Assembly (NCBI GenBank): GCA_018613055.1
Contig: JAGGQZ010000014.1
Coordinates: forward strand, 180,993-244,992
From: Chryseobacterium sp. ISL-80
GTDB lineage: Bacteria > Bacillota > Bacilli > Bacillales > Cytobacillaceae
Direction of reading: 5' to 3'
DNA: 64,000 nucleotides
Under the pieces are notes generated by a model. That model searched no databases and was not told the origin of the DNA. It saw only the letters and a list, made by a program, of their open reading frames with translations. The position numbers and the translations under genes were made by a program. How positions within the stretch are numbered: the stretch's first letter is position 1; the number at the start of each line of letters is the position of its first letter. Shown here one piece after another: positions 15,856 to 24,659 of this stretch.

Positions 15856-17316
15856 TCAAGTTCCGCAAAACGTCCGATATGGCCCAGCAGATGGTGGTGC
15901 GGGCTGGCAGAATTCCTCTTGCTCCGGTGAATGCTCATATGGGTTTGCCAGGATTTCAAGCAATTTCAGCATGACGCTCATGTCACCTTTTACCGCGGCA
16001 TCCAGTGCTTCCTCTACCCTGTGATTACGCGGGATGACTGCTGGATTGTTATTGCGCATCAGTTCATGGACATCTTCTTTTGATTGCTCCTGGCGTCCGA
16101 GCCTTTCCTGCCATTTTTTATGCCACTGGGTAAATTCGTCTGCTTTAAACAACTCGGATCCTTCAAGCTTCTCGAAAGTCAGAGCCTTGAATGTATTCGT
16201 ATAGTCAGCTCCATTCTTATTCATGAGGTTAAGGAGACCGGAAATTAGTTCTTTATCTTCTTTTTCCTCATGAAAAAGCCCTAGCTTCAACCTCATACCT
16301 GCCAGGAACTCCGTTTCAAAAGCTCCTGGATATTCAGAGAGAGCTGCCTCCGCCAGGCTTACGGCTTCATCTTCATCCTCATGAAGCAATGGCAATAAAG
16401 CCTCTGCAAACCGAGAAAGATTCCAGCCGCCAATATACGGCTGATTTCCATAGGCATAGCGTCCTTCCCGATCAATCGAACTGAAGACAGTTGCCGGGTC
16501 ATAGGTGTCCATAAAGGCACATGGACCGTAGTCGATCGTCTCGCCGCTGATTGTCATATTATCCGTGTTCATGACTCCGTGGATAAAACCGACATGCTGC
16601 CATCTCGCAATCAGGGCTGCCTGTTTGTGTATCACTTTTTTCAAGAATGAGAGGTATATGTCCTCCTCTCCTTGAAGTTCAGGATAGTGGCGCTTGATTG
16701 TATAATCAGCCAGCTCCCGGAGGTCTTCTTTCTTTCCCCAGTTGGCAGCGAATTGGAACGTCCCCACCCTGAGATGGCTTGCGGCCACACGGGTTAAAAC
16801 CGCTCCGGTCTGCATCGTTTCCCGGATGATTTCCTCTCCCGTCGCAGCCACGGCCAGGCTTCTAGTTGTCGGGATTCCTAAACCTGCCATCGCTTCACTG
16901 ATGATGAACTCGCGCAGCATTGGCCCTAGTCCTGCCCGGCCATCTCCGCCTCGGGAATATGGCGTCCGGCCTGAGCCCTTCAGCTGGATGTCAAACCTGT
17001 TGCCATCAGGGGTGATCTGCTCACCAAGCAGCACAGCCCGGCCATCCCCCAGCATCGTGAAATGCCCAAACTGGTGTCCCGCATATGCCTGGGCAAGGGG
17101 AGTACCTCCTTCTGGGACCTCATTCCCGCCAAATACCGCGGCTCCTTCTTCGCTTTGAAGCACCTCGCTGTTCAATCCCAGTTCTTCCGCCAGTGACTCA
17201 TTGAAAATCACCACTTCCGGCGCTTTCACTGGAGTCGGTGTTTGCAGTGTATAAAATAGATTCGGCAGCCGCGAATAGCTGTTATCCATTTTCCAGCCAG
17301 CATTGTTGTCCGTCAT
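15856..17316 (-). CDS. selO: protein adenylyltransferase SelO (YdiU)
   Basis: A 486-residue pseudokinase-fold enzyme that transfers AMP from ATP to Ser, Thr or Tyr of target proteins, linked to redox homeostasis. Family blocks are clear: [17 protein letters not shown] near residues 77-93, [18 protein letters not shown] near residues 110-127, GVMNTDNM near residue 245 and DYGPCAFMD near residue 262. It ends in YRTFCGT; bacterial SelO has no selenocysteine and none is needed here. AGGAGG lies eight bases before the ATG. It is monocistronic. Confidence 0.92.
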   Translation of the reverse strand: MTDNNAGWKMDNSYSRLPNLFYTLQTPTPVKAPEVVIFNESLAEELGLNSEVLQSEEGAAVFGGNEVPEGGTPLAQAYAGHQFGHFTMLGDGRAVLLGEQITPDGNRFDIQLKGSGRTPYSRGGDGRAGLGPMLREFIISEAMAGLGIPTTRSLAVAATGEEIIRETMQTGAVLTRVAASHLRVGTFQFAANWGKKEDLRELADYTIKRHYPELQGEEDIYLSFLKKVIHKQAALIARWQHVGFIHGVMNTDNMTISGETIDYGPCAFMDTYDPATVFSSIDREGRYAYGNQPYIGGWNLSRFAEALLPLLHEDEDEAVSLAEAALSEYPGAFETEFLAGMRLKLGLFHEEKEDKELISGLLNLMNKNGADYTNTFKALTFEKLEGSELFKADEFTQWHKKWQERLGRQEQSKEDVHELMRNNNPAVIPRNHRVEEALDAAVKGDMSVMLKLLEILANPYEHSPEQEEFCQPAPPSAGPYRTFCGT

Positions 17317-17457
17317 TGGATTACCTCCTTTTTTTATACTGTTTTAGCTTTAATATACCCTCGCCCGAAAAAGGAAAGCGGTGTTTTGGCGTAAAGGAAT
17401 ATATAACCAGTACGTTCCATATATTTATTTTACCATCCTCAAGGGAGTGATGATCAT

Positions 17458-18072
17458 ATGGCAGCTTCATCAAACTGCAGGGAAAGCCAGCTTCGCTTTT
17501 CCGCTACCGCAGCGGTTATTGGTGGTTTTCTTATGGGTGCTAACTGGATTTGGCAAGGCTATCTTGACTTGACCGCTGGCGCTGACGCAATCCTTCATGA
17601 TACCAATCACATCGCCTATTATTTGAATAACCTCATGTTACTGTTATCCTCCTGGTTTCTATTGCATGGCCTGTTCGCCTTCAGATACCAGAACCCTTCT
17701 GCGGGAGGCTGGGTATGGAAGATTGGCTTCTTTCTAACTGCGCTAGGACTTGGCTTGTTTGGGATCGGCACAGCCGGATTTCTGTTCCATGGTTTGATTG
17801 GCTTCGGATCTTTAATCGACATCATCAACATCAGTACCGGAATTGGAAGTCTTGCCATCCATCTCGGAGCACTGCCACTAGGGTTCACCATCCTTCACCA
17901 CACCAGCACACCTCGATACAGCTCCCTACTCTTCATCCTTCAAACACCCATTGTGATTGTTTACCTTTTCGGAATCATGGCTATCAACCCACTGCTCGCT
18001 GGCATCCTGATTGGCGGGATGTATGGGGGCGCCTGGGTGATTATTGGATTTTATTTACGGAGATATGCTTAA
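17458..18072 (+). CDS. polytopic membrane protein, unknown
   Basis: A 204-residue hydrophobic protein with about six to seven membrane segments and short loops. I do not recognise a family. AGGGAG precedes the ATG. It is divergent from selO and convergent with wrbA. Confidence 0.65.
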   Translation: MAASSNCRESQLRFSATAAVIGGFLMGANWIWQGYLDLTAGADAILHDTNHIAYYLNNLMLLLSSWFLLHGLFAFRYQNPSAGGWVWKIGFFLTALGLGLFGIGTAGFLFHGLIGFGSLIDIINISTGIGSLAIHLGALPLGFTILHHTSTPRYSSLLFILQTPIVIVYLFGIMAINPLLAGILIGGMYGGAWVIIGFYLRRYA

Positions 18073-18094
18073 AAGGTTGAATGGACTTCATTGA

Positions 18095-18128
18095 AAAAAG
18101 CCTAACTCCCGGAGGAATTAGGCTTTTG
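18095..18128. terminator. bidirectional terminator
   Basis: AAGCCTAA and TTAGGCTT with an inner CTCC/GGAG pair, flanked by A and T runs, between convergent genes. Confidence 0.8.
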
Positions 18129-18135
18129 CTATTGC

Positions 18136-18741
18136 TTATTGATTCCCGTTCTTTACCCATCCGGCTACGGTCACAGTGCGTTTTGCCTGGTATTTTACCG
18201 CTGCTTCTACATCCTCGACCATATTGCCGTCCTGGTCGACGGTGACGCTTGTGCCGTATGGGTTACCGCCAGCTCCGAAAGTGACTGGATCGGTATAGCC
18301 AGGTGCTGCCACGATGGCGCCCCAGTGGTACATCGTTGTGTAAAGTGACAGAATGGTAGCCTCTTGTCCGCCATGCGGGTTCTGCGCAGAGGACATCGCG
18401 CTTACGACTTTGTTCACGAGCTTGCCCTGTGCCCACAGACCGCCTGTCGTATCAAGGAATTGTTTCATTTGCGATGGCATGTTCCCGAATCGTGTCGGGA
18501 CACTGAAGATGATGGCATCGGCCCACTCAAGATCATCCGGCGTCACTTCAGGGATATCCTTTGTTGCCTCAACAGTCGCTTTCCATGCTTCATTGCCTTC
18601 GATTGCTGACTCAGGAGCTAATTCTTTCACCTTAAAAACTTTTACTTCAGCTCCTGCTTCTTTCGCGCCTTCCGCAGCCCATTTGGATAGCTGCACATTC
18701 GTTCCGCCCATGCTGTAAAAAATCACTGCTAATTTCACCAT
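18136..18741 (-). CDS. wrbA: NAD(P)H:quinone oxidoreductase, WrbA type
   Basis: A 201-residue flavodoxin-like enzyme that reduces quinones by two electrons and so avoids semiquinone radicals. The FMN-binding stretch YSMGGTN lies at residues 9-15, and the PTRFGNMPSQMKQFLD signature of WrbA is near residues 81-96. GGAGG precedes the ATG. It lies 56 bases after the MhqO-like dioxygenase with no terminator seen between them, so both are probably one quinone-responsive operon. Confidence 0.9.
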   Translation of the reverse strand: MVKLAVIFYSMGGTNVQLSKWAAEGAKEAGAEVKVFKVKELAPESAIEGNEAWKATVEATKDIPEVTPDDLEWADAIIFSVPTRFGNMPSQMKQFLDTTGGLWAQGKLVNKVVSAMSSAQNPHGGQEATILSLYTTMYHWGAIVAAPGYTDPVTFGAGGNPYGTSVTVDQDGNMVEDVEAAVKYQAKRTVTVAGWVKNGNQ

Positions 18742-18797
18742 TTTATCTGCCTCCTTTTGTAGTATGTTTCCACAAAGGTCCAGTCTGCAAACTCGGC

Positions 18798-19781
18798 TTA
18801 CAGGTATTCTTTTTCGATATTGCGCGTGCTGCGGACCGTATCAATCGGCCGCACGAAGTCCTCGATCTGCTCCCGCTTTGGTTCAAGGAACGGCGGAAGG
18901 GACAATTTTTCACCAAGCGTTTCATATGGTTCATCACCCATGAATCCCGGTCCATCAGTTGCCCATTCGAATAAAATTCCAGGTGCCACTCGTGCATAGA
19001 GGGATTCAAAGAAGAATCGGTCGACATATCCTGATGTGCCAAAACCGGCTGCATTCATATGATCGATCCACTCATAAAGAACCGATGTGTCAGCAACACG
19101 GAATGCTGCATGGTGCACAGTCCCGAATCCCTGGCGCCCAGCCGGCAGCACTTTATTGTCCTCAACGATGACCTGCGCGCCGTTCCCGCCTTCGCCCATT
19201 TCAAATAGGTGCAGGGAACCCTCTTTTCCGATTTCACGCATATGCATCACTTTTTCCAGTACTTCTTTAAAATAATCGAAACGTGAAATGCGGACATGAA
19301 TCTGCCCCAGACCGGTAATCGCGTACTCCAGCGGTACAGGCCCATTTTGCCATGGCGTACCCGATGCCACCCCTTCATTTTGCTCATCAGATACCAGCAT
19401 ATATTGCTGATCGTCAAAGTCGACGAATGAAATTGTCTTCTTGCCGAATAACTCCCTGATGCCAGTATGTTTGACTTCGTACTTATCAAAGCGTTTGACC
19501 CAGTAGTCCAGCGCGGCATCTGTCGGCACCCGGAACCCGGTTTTGTAAATCTCGTCTGTTCCATGTGACCCTTTAGGAATCCCAGGGAAATCAAAGAATG
19601 TCATATCCGTGCCCGCAGACCCTTTATCATCCGCAAAAAATAAATGATATGTCCGGATATCATCCTGGTTGACCGTTTTCTTCACAAGTCTCATTCCGAG
19701 TACATAGGTGAAAAACTCGTAGTTCTTTTCAGCGCTGCTCGTGATCGCTGTTACATGATGTATTCCTCTTAATTCGTTCAT
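18798..19781 (-). CDS. mhqO: ring-cleaving dioxygenase, MhqO/MhqA-like (glyoxalase fold)
   Basis: A 327-residue extradiol-type dioxygenase with two glyoxalase/VOC halves. His residues in GIHHVTAI (residues 6-13) and GTVHHAAFRV (near residue 220), with Glu in LFEWATDG near 274, fit the metal site. In B. subtilis, MhqO and MhqA act on catechol and quinone stress under the MarR-type repressor MhqR. Two MhqR-box-like palindromes lie upstream, strongly supporting the same control. AGGAG precedes the ATG. Operon with wrbA is likely. Confidence 0.85.
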   Translation of the reverse strand: MNELRGIHHVTAITSSAEKNYEFFTYVLGMRLVKKTVNQDDIRTYHLFFADDKGSAGTDMTFFDFPGIPKGSHGTDEIYKTGFRVPTDAALDYWVKRFDKYEVKHTGIRELFGKKTISFVDFDDQQYMLVSDEQNEGVASGTPWQNGPVPLEYAITGLGQIHVRISRFDYFKEVLEKVMHMREIGKEGSLHLFEMGEGGNGAQVIVEDNKVLPAGRQGFGTVHHAAFRVADTSVLYEWIDHMNAAGFGTSGYVDRFFFESLYARVAPGILFEWATDGPGFMGDEPYETLGEKLSLPPFLEPKREQIEDFVRPIDTVRSTRNIEKEYL

Positions 19782-19794
19782 GGTCTCTCTCCTT

Positions 19795-19812
19795 TATCTT
19801 GAAATCGAGATA
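19795..19812. promoter_or_regulatory. MhqR-box-like operator, proximal
   Basis: TATCTTGAAATCGAGATA is a near-perfect palindrome fitting the published MhqR box form tATCTcgaAtTCgAGATa. It lies 14 bases before the dioxygenase start, close to its binding site. Confidence 0.75.
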
Positions 19813-19870
19813 TAATCCCAAAAAAATATCTATCCTTACTATAACCTGTTTTCATCTCGAAAAAACAAAT

Positions 19871-19888
19871 TATCTTGAATTCGAGATA
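19871..19888. promoter_or_regulatory. MhqR-box-like operator, distal
   Basis: TATCTTGAATTCGAGATA, 76 bases from the proximal box. A TATAGT -10 candidate (minus strand, 19838-19843) lies between the two. Confidence 0.75.
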
Positions 19889-19935
19889 ATTTTATCACGT
19901 AGCAGCACAAAGTGCAAGAAAGAAGATTCCAAATC

Positions 19936-19963
19936 AAAAAAGCCCTTGGGACATCCCAAAGAC
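19936..19963 (-). terminator. terminator of the small GNAT gene
   Basis: On the minus strand, TTTGGGA/TCCCAAG with a two-base centre, extended outward, then TTTTTT. Confidence 0.7.
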
Positions 19964-20245
19964 TCAATTCTTTAAAACTCCGCTGTATTCAGGCTTCCTC
20001 TCCAGTTCTTTTTTCGCATAAGAACAAACAGGATCAATCTTCAAGCCCTCATTCTTCGCTTTTTCAGCAACATGGCGGACCAGATCTTCCGCTATGCCTT
20101 TGCCTCGATAGTCCGGATCTACTCCAGTGTGGTTGACCACGAGAAAATCATCGCCATCCCTCGTAAACGTGACTTCCCCAACCTCAAGCCCATCTGCATC
20201 CTTCGCGACAAAACGGCCGTCCTCTTCAGAAAATTCGAATGCCAT
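19964..20245 (-). CDS. small GNAT-like N-acetyltransferase (YjdJ/COG2388)
   Basis: A 93-residue minimal acetyltransferase. It has the VVNHTGVDPDYRGKGIAEDL block (residues 36-55), where the RGKGIA loop binds acetyl-CoA, and a DPVCSYAKKELERKPEY tail typical of COG2388, including the conserved Cys. GGAGGTG precedes the ATG. Substrate unknown. Confidence 0.85.
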   Translation of the reverse strand: MAFEFSEEDGRFVAKDADGLEVGEVTFTRDGDDFLVVNHTGVDPDYRGKGIAEDLVRHVAEKAKNEGLKIDPVCSYAKKELERKPEYSGVLKN

Positions 20246-20352
20246 CCTTACACCTCCGCAGTTTCATTCAAGATACCTAATTATACCCTCATAACCAGCA
20301 ATCATGCATATATCAAGCTTCAAGTCGGCAATCTAAGATAAAAACAGAACGG

Positions 20353-20952
20353 ATGATACCAGTGGAAAAAGTAAGGATAAGTGAGTTTGACAAGATCGTT
20401 GAGTTGGGGAAACAAGGTCAAAAGGCCTTGAACCAATATTGGCTGGACTACTCCCTTTACTCTTCCGTTGAATATTGGCTAATGGTCTTATTCCTAGTCG
20501 GCCCTCTCATTTTATTGTTTTTTAAAATCGATCGAACCAAAATTTTCAGGATCGCTTTTTACGGTTACAGTGTCCATGTAGTCTTTGGGTATGAAGATCT
20601 TTTTGGAAGGAATATGGGCTTCTGGAATTATCCCTTTCCTGTTCTCCCGGTGTTACCAGGAATCTCGCTCGACTCAAGTCTGATCCCTGTAGCTTTTATG
20701 CTCGTGTATCAATGGACTATCAACCATAAAAGGAACTATTATCTTTATGCAATCCTTACTGCAGTCATCCTTTCATTTATATTTAAGCCAATGCTAGTTG
20801 GGATGGGTCTTTTTAAAATGTATGGAAACACCCATTATGTCCACTTATTTTTGAGTTATTTATCTGTACTCATTTTGGCAAAATTAATGACAAATTTTTT
20901 TGTGTGGATGAGGTCACTGCCGAAAGCAGGACACGGCCGGAGTACCTCTTAA
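20353..20952 (+). CDS. CBO0543-like membrane protein
   Basis: A 199-residue protein with a short soluble N-terminus and five to six hydrophobic segments. Features such as FWNYPFPVLPVLPGISLDSSL resemble the CBO0543 family, multi-pass proteins of unknown role often found as several copies in spore-formers. No good binding site precedes ATG 20353 or GTG 20362, so the start is uncertain. Two further likely relatives follow within 1.2 kb. Confidence 0.6.
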   Translation: MIPVEKVRISEFDKIVELGKQGQKALNQYWLDYSLYSSVEYWLMVLFLVGPLILLFFKIDRTKIFRIAFYGYSVHVVFGYEDLFGRNMGFWNYPFPVLPVLPGISLDSSLIPVAFMLVYQWTINHKRNYYLYAILTAVILSFIFKPMLVGMGLFKMYGNTHYVHLFLSYLSVLILAKLMTNFFVWMRSLPKAGHGRSTS

Positions 20953-20959
20953 TCAGAAC

Positions 20960-20993
20960 TGAAAGAAGACCCGATTCCACATAGGGTTCGGGC
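20960..20993 (-). terminator. probable terminator of the gene at 20996
   Basis: CCCGA...TCGGG stem with inner pairs; T-rich on the minus side (TCTTCTTT). Confidence 0.45.
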
Positions 20994-20995
20994 CG

Positions 20996-21526
20996 TCATC
21001 GGAAAACAGTTCCAGGCACATCAAACTGATTCCATAAAAACAAAATAAACACCGCGGAGGCGATCCAGGCAAACAGAGGATTGTGAAAATGAAGCTTTAA
21101 AATAAGGAACATAACTGAATTGAACAGCGCAGACCACCACAGGTTCCAGCCATTGAAATATTTAATCAGATGAAAATGAATGTCTATCAGCTCATTCATA
21201 AAATAAACAATCACCCATGCCAGATAATAAAGGATTTTTTTTATGAGCCCATGCCTCGGAAAATGAGCCAAATAGGCCAGGCATGTTGCCGGATACTTGA
21301 TTGCCATGATCGAAAAAGAAATATGCGTATTCGTGATTCCAGCATGATCGTCCCCTGGTGAGGGAATATACTTCCACATTGGATAAAGATCGGATAATAA
21401 GTACATGTAGAGAAAATCGCCCAGGATAAAGAAGAGAACGGTTGGATAGTACTTTCTCCAGTTCTTCCAGTCTCCCCATTTCACTAATATGCCTGCCCAA
21501 ATGAGCCCATAAATTGTATTTACCAT
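20996..21526 (-). CDS. CBO0543 family membrane protein
   Basis: A 176-residue protein with about five membrane segments. The C-terminal block NLWWSALFNSVMFLILKLHFHNPLFAW, seen here in parts (WWSALFNSVMF then LKLHFHNPLFAW), is typical of CBO0543 proteins. AGAGG precedes the ATG by seven bases. Function unknown. Confidence 0.65.
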   Translation of the reverse strand: MVNTIYGLIWAGILVKWGDWKNWRKYYPTVLFFILGDFLYMYLLSDLYPMWKYIPSPGDDHAGITNTHISFSIMAIKYPATCLAYLAHFPRHGLIKKILYYLAWVIVYFMNELIDIHFHLIKYFNGWNLWWSALFNSVMFLILKLHFHNPLFAWIASAVFILFLWNQFDVPGTVFR

Positions 21527-21676
21527 AAATTCGCCTCTTTTTTACAAATAAAGGAAAGCGATTTTAGTATAACCAACAGGCCCGTTTGACAATCATCGAA
21601 TAATTAACGGGAAAGAAGACAAGATACAAAATAGTTGTGATCTGGTTGAACAAAAATCACTTTGGAGGTGACCGCT

Positions 21677-22165
21677 TTGAAGAGGAAAGCAGAACAGAAC
21701 ACACTTAGGGCCCTGTTGGCCATTGGCATCCTTGCTTTTTACAGGCTGATGCGAAAACCGCCTGTAAAAGACTGGCTGCTGATCTTCTTTTTAAAAAGCT
21801 ATATGGCTTCCATCCTTGATAACCTGCTCGTAAAAAAAGGCTACCTTAAGTATCCTGTATCCCTATTCAGGACCTTTGATATCAGTGTGATCTTCAGCTA
21901 TCTTATTTTTCCGGTTGTCTGTATATACTTTAATCAAGTCACCAGGCAAGCTGGTTTACTATCGATTTTACTAAAGGCCATTCTGTTCAGTGCACCGTCC
22001 GCCATGGTCGAGCATTGGCTCGAACGAAACACGAAGCTGATCAAATACAAGAGAAACTGGACGTCCTTCCATAGCTTCGCCTCCATCGCCTCAACCTTCC
22101 TCGCGGTCAGACTGATCATGGGAGGAATCCGGAAAATTGCCAGTAAGCAAGGATTGAAGATTTGA
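21677..22165 (+). CDS. CBO0543-like membrane protein
   Basis: A 162-residue protein with four hydrophobic segments. LLVKKGYLKYPVSLFRTF, then a LIKYKRNWTSFHSF segment near the end, resembles one branch of the CBO0543 group. The TTG at 21677 is chosen because GGAGGTG lies six bases upstream; TTG 21662 overlaps that site. Confidence 0.6.
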   Translation: MKRKAEQNTLRALLAIGILAFYRLMRKPPVKDWLLIFFLKSYMASILDNLLVKKGYLKYPVSLFRTFDISVIFSYLIFPVVCIYFNQVTRQAGLLSILLKAILFSAPSAMVEHWLERNTKLIKYKRNWTSFHSFASIASTFLAVRLIMGGIRKIASKQGLKI

Positions 22166-22244
22166 TGAAAAATTAATAAAATCCCGGGATTCTCTTAACA
22201 TTCATCCTTTAAACTCGAATCAAAGCGAGGAAGGAGATGAACGA

Positions 22245-22415
22245 ATGAGAGAAGTCCTGACTGCGAATGAAAAACAGAAATTGGCCGAACTTAAATTGAG
22301 GCTGCTTAATGCAAAGAATGATGAGGAAAGAGGTTCCTTACTCTCATCCATCGAACGACTGCTCAATAACGCAAAAAAGCGCCATAAACTCATGGCGACA
22401 TTGGATCGTCAATAA
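22245..22415 (+). CDS. 56-residue helical hypothetical protein
   Basis: A short frame beginning MREVLTANEKQKLAELKLRL and ending KLMATLDRQ. GGAGATG lies six bases before the ATG, and a strong terminator overlaps the stop. It is highly charged, with leucine spacing suggesting a helical hairpin or coiled coil. Family not recognised. Confidence 0.65.
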   Translation: MREVLTANEKQKLAELKLRLLNAKNDEERGSLLSSIERLLNNAKKRHKLMATLDRQ

Positions 22416-22441
22416 CAGTGGACTTCACTGTTATTTTTTTT
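22411..22441 (+). terminator. terminator of the 56-residue gene
   Basis: AATAACAGTG stem, GACTT loop, perfect complement and a T run of nine. Confidence 0.88.
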
Positions 22442-22509
22442 GCATTGTTTCTGTTAAATTCGGTCGTTCCAGGTTATAAAACAATCGGACTTAACTGAGC
22501 AAAACCATT

Positions 22510-22545
22510 AAAAAGAAGAACAGGGATGCCCCCATTCTTCTTTCA
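22510..22545 (-). terminator. terminator of pstS
   Basis: On the minus strand, GAAGAAtgGGG pairs with CCCtgTTCTTC around GCAT, then TTTTT. Confidence 0.65.
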
Positions 22546-22549
22546 GTAC

Positions 22550-23521
22550 TTATTTCAGTTCTTCCAGTTCAGACAATGTTCCCTGGATGTCTTCATCAGT
22601 CAATGGTGCGAAGCCAGTTTCCGATGCAACTTCCTGTGCGTTTTTCATCGTGTAGATTGCGTAGTCAAGTACTTGTGCATTTTCTTTTGCCTTGTTTACA
22701 TTCAGGTAGGTGAACACCGGGCGTGTGAATGGTCCGTAGTCTCCATCTTCCTTAATCGTTGATAGAGACGGTTCAACAGGACCGTTGCCGAAATCGACGT
22801 TCACTGCCGCCAATTTATCTTTGTTGTTCGCATAATAACCATAGCCGAAGAAGCCGATGCCGTTCTTATCCTTGGAAACAAGGTCAACCAGGGTAGAGTA
22901 ATCCTGCTGCAGGTTGATGCCTTCAACCAGGTCTTTTTCTTCTAAAATATTTTCAAACATGAATTCGTATGTTCCATGGTTTTCGTTCGGTCCATATGTG
23001 TTGATCTCTTCATCCGGAAAGTCAGGGCGTACATCAGACCATTTCTTCTTGCCGCCTTCAGCAAGGAAAATATCGATGACTTCTTCTTTCGTCAGTTCCT
23101 TCGCCCATTCATTGTCCTTATTGATGACAATCGTCAAGCCATCCAAAGCGACCTTCATTTCTTTTACATCAATGCCAAGCTCTTCAGCTTTTGCCTTTTC
23201 TTCGTCTTTGATCTGGCGAGATGCATCATTGTAGTCCGTACCGTTTTCAACGAGGAATTTCTTGAAACCAGCCGAAGTCCCGGAGCGGCTTACTTCCACA
23301 GAAACATCTTCCTGCTTGCCCATATAGTTCTCAGCCATTTTCGCCATGAACGGATAGACCGTACCAGAACCATCAATCACGACGCTGCCTTCAAGTTGAG
23401 TTTCATTTCCATTAGAACCATCCTTTGCTTCAGCGCTGCTTTCCCCATCAGAACAAGCTGTTCCGAAAGCCATTACACCAGCAAGCATTGTAAACATCGC
23501 TAACTTTTTAAAACTCTTCAT
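22550..23521 (-). CDS. pstS: phosphate-binding lipoprotein PstS
   Basis: A 323-residue substrate-binding lipoprotein that delivers phosphate to the PstCAB importer. The signal peptide ends in the lipobox FGTAC (Cys23). GSGTVYPF (residues 51-58) and SRSGTSAGFKKF (near residue 78) are the phosphate-binding loops. It ends in a terminator, so pstC, pstA and pstB do not follow. Upstream lies a train of PhoP-type TTnACA repeats. Confidence 0.9.
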   Translation of the reverse strand: MKSFKKLAMFTMLAGVMAFGTACSDGESSAEAKDGSNGNETQLEGSVVIDGSGTVYPFMAKMAENYMGKQEDVSVEVSRSGTSAGFKKFLVENGTDYNDASRQIKDEEKAKAEELGIDVKEMKVALDGLTIVINKDNEWAKELTKEEVIDIFLAEGGKKKWSDVRPDFPDEEINTYGPNENHGTYEFMFENILEEKDLVEGINLQQDYSTLVDLVSKDKNGIGFFGYGYYANNKDKLAAVNVDFGNGPVEPSLSTIKEDGDYGPFTRPVFTYLNVNKAKENAQVLDYAIYTMKNAQEVASETGFAPLTDEDIQGTLSELEELK

Positions 23522-23577
23522 TCCTTAATTCCCCCTAATATGATGTCCGTTGCTACAAGTACAAGATTACTAGAGAG

Positions 23578-23637
23578 TTATGAATGAGGTTTTAAGGAGT
23601 TGTAAATGTATTGAAAAGGATTGTTAAGTATTGTGAA
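23578..23637 (-). promoter_or_regulatory. PhoP (Pho) box upstream of pstS
   Basis: On the minus strand: TTCACA-N4-TTAACA-N4-TTTTCA-N5-TTTACA-N5-TTAAAA-N5-TTCATA. This fits tandem TT(A/T/C)ACA repeats with 4-6-base spacers. The first repeat lies within the last codons of the upstream GNAT gene. Confidence 0.75.
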
Positions 23638-24508
23638 GCTCTTTGATCATCCATACCTGTTCTTCCCATTGCTTGAATCCACTGGCACCTAATAGTTCCA
23701 ATAACTCGGTATCCTCCTCAGGCGTGTTGACCGTCGTCCTTTGGAACGCCAGATCGAGCGGCGCGAAAGAATGCTTCAGAAGCGTTTTCATCATATCAAC
23801 CCGGTCTTCGCGGCCTGATGCGACTTCCAGCTGCAGCAGCCCAATGTTTGCAACTTCTTCTTCTTTATAAAACTTTTTAAAAAGAGAGTAACCGACAACC
23901 TCATTCTGCTCATCACGCAGGATGACCGCATTTCCACCGTTGACATTGTCCTTATGATTTTGCCAGGAGGTTTTATGACGGTAAAAATGGACCTTTCCTA
24001 ATTCGGCTGGTGACGCTAGCTCGATATGATAATTGGCGGCGGTGTCAAAAGTACCTTCGGGAAATGGCTCATTGAACTGAAGGAATTTCAGCTTTTTCAC
24101 CAGCTTAAACCCGAGAGATTGATATAGTTGAATGGCACCTTCATTTCTGGAGATCGCTTCAAGAGTTGCATACTTCACCTGATTTTCCTTGTAGATATCC
24201 AGTGCAGCGTTCATCAGCTGCTTTCCGATTCCCTTTCCCCGCAGCTCCTTCGCGATCCCGGTCCCGCCATTCCAGGCAATCACTTCACCATTGATCTTTT
24301 TGATGCCGCTCAACACAATCCCGGCAGGCCTGCCTTCATAGTAAGCGATCAACGAGTGCTCCGGCGAAAGGCCATCAAGCCCAAAGCGGTTTGCAAATGT
24401 CTCTGTCGTTTTCGACTGATCGTAAAAATAACCCTCAAACCCTCGATTATAGGCTTCTACTCCATCTTTTAACGGACATTCACTCAGTCTTTTGATTTGA
24501 ACTTTCAT
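23624..24508 (-). CDS. GNAT family N-acetyltransferase
   Basis: A 294-residue acetyltransferase. The acetyl-CoA loop LRGKGIGKQLMNAAL lies near residues 89-103 and EGAIQLYQSLGF near residue 123. The C-terminal half (160-294) looks like a second, degenerate GNAT-like domain. AGGAG precedes the ATG. A 10-bp-arm inverted repeat lies just upstream, between this gene and the divergent selenoprotein candidate. Substrate unknown. Confidence 0.82.
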   Translation of the reverse strand: MKVQIKRLSECPLKDGVEAYNRGFEGYFYDQSKTTETFANRFGLDGLSPEHSLIAYYEGRPAGIVLSGIKKINGEVIAWNGGTGIAKELRGKGIGKQLMNAALDIYKENQVKYATLEAISRNEGAIQLYQSLGFKLVKKLKFLQFNEPFPEGTFDTAANYHIELASPAELGKVHFYRHKTSWQNHKDNVNGGNAVILRDEQNEVVGYSLFKKFYKEEEVANIGLLQLEVASGREDRVDMMKTLLKHSFAPLDLAFQRTTVNTPEEDTELLELLGASGFKQWEEQVWMIKELHNT

Positions 24509-24530
24509 GAAAATCTCTCCTTTTATTTTT

Positions 24531-24560
24531 TAAAATAAACCGACTGTTTAGTTTATTTTA
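24531..24560. promoter_or_regulatory. inverted repeat, operator-like
   Basis: TAAAATAAAC, ten bases, then GTTTATTTTA: perfect 10-bp arms. It lies about 22 bases before the GNAT start and 100 bases before the divergent selenoprotein candidate, so a repressor there could act on both. Confidence 0.55.
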
Positions 24561-24659
24561 TGCTTTATTTTCATAAAATTCCAAAAATATTTTTCGACAG
24601 CATCCAAACTTTTCATTACGAAGGGATTTCTATATGCTTTTACTAAAGGATGTGATTTG

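Noticed and set aside
16742-17158. 138-residue frame antisense to selO
   Set aside because: A shadow of the selO frame; proline/serine-rich and without a binding site.
15856-17316. selenocysteine in SelO
   Set aside because: The frame has no internal TGA; bacterial SelO uses Cys. It is not evidence for Sec machinery.
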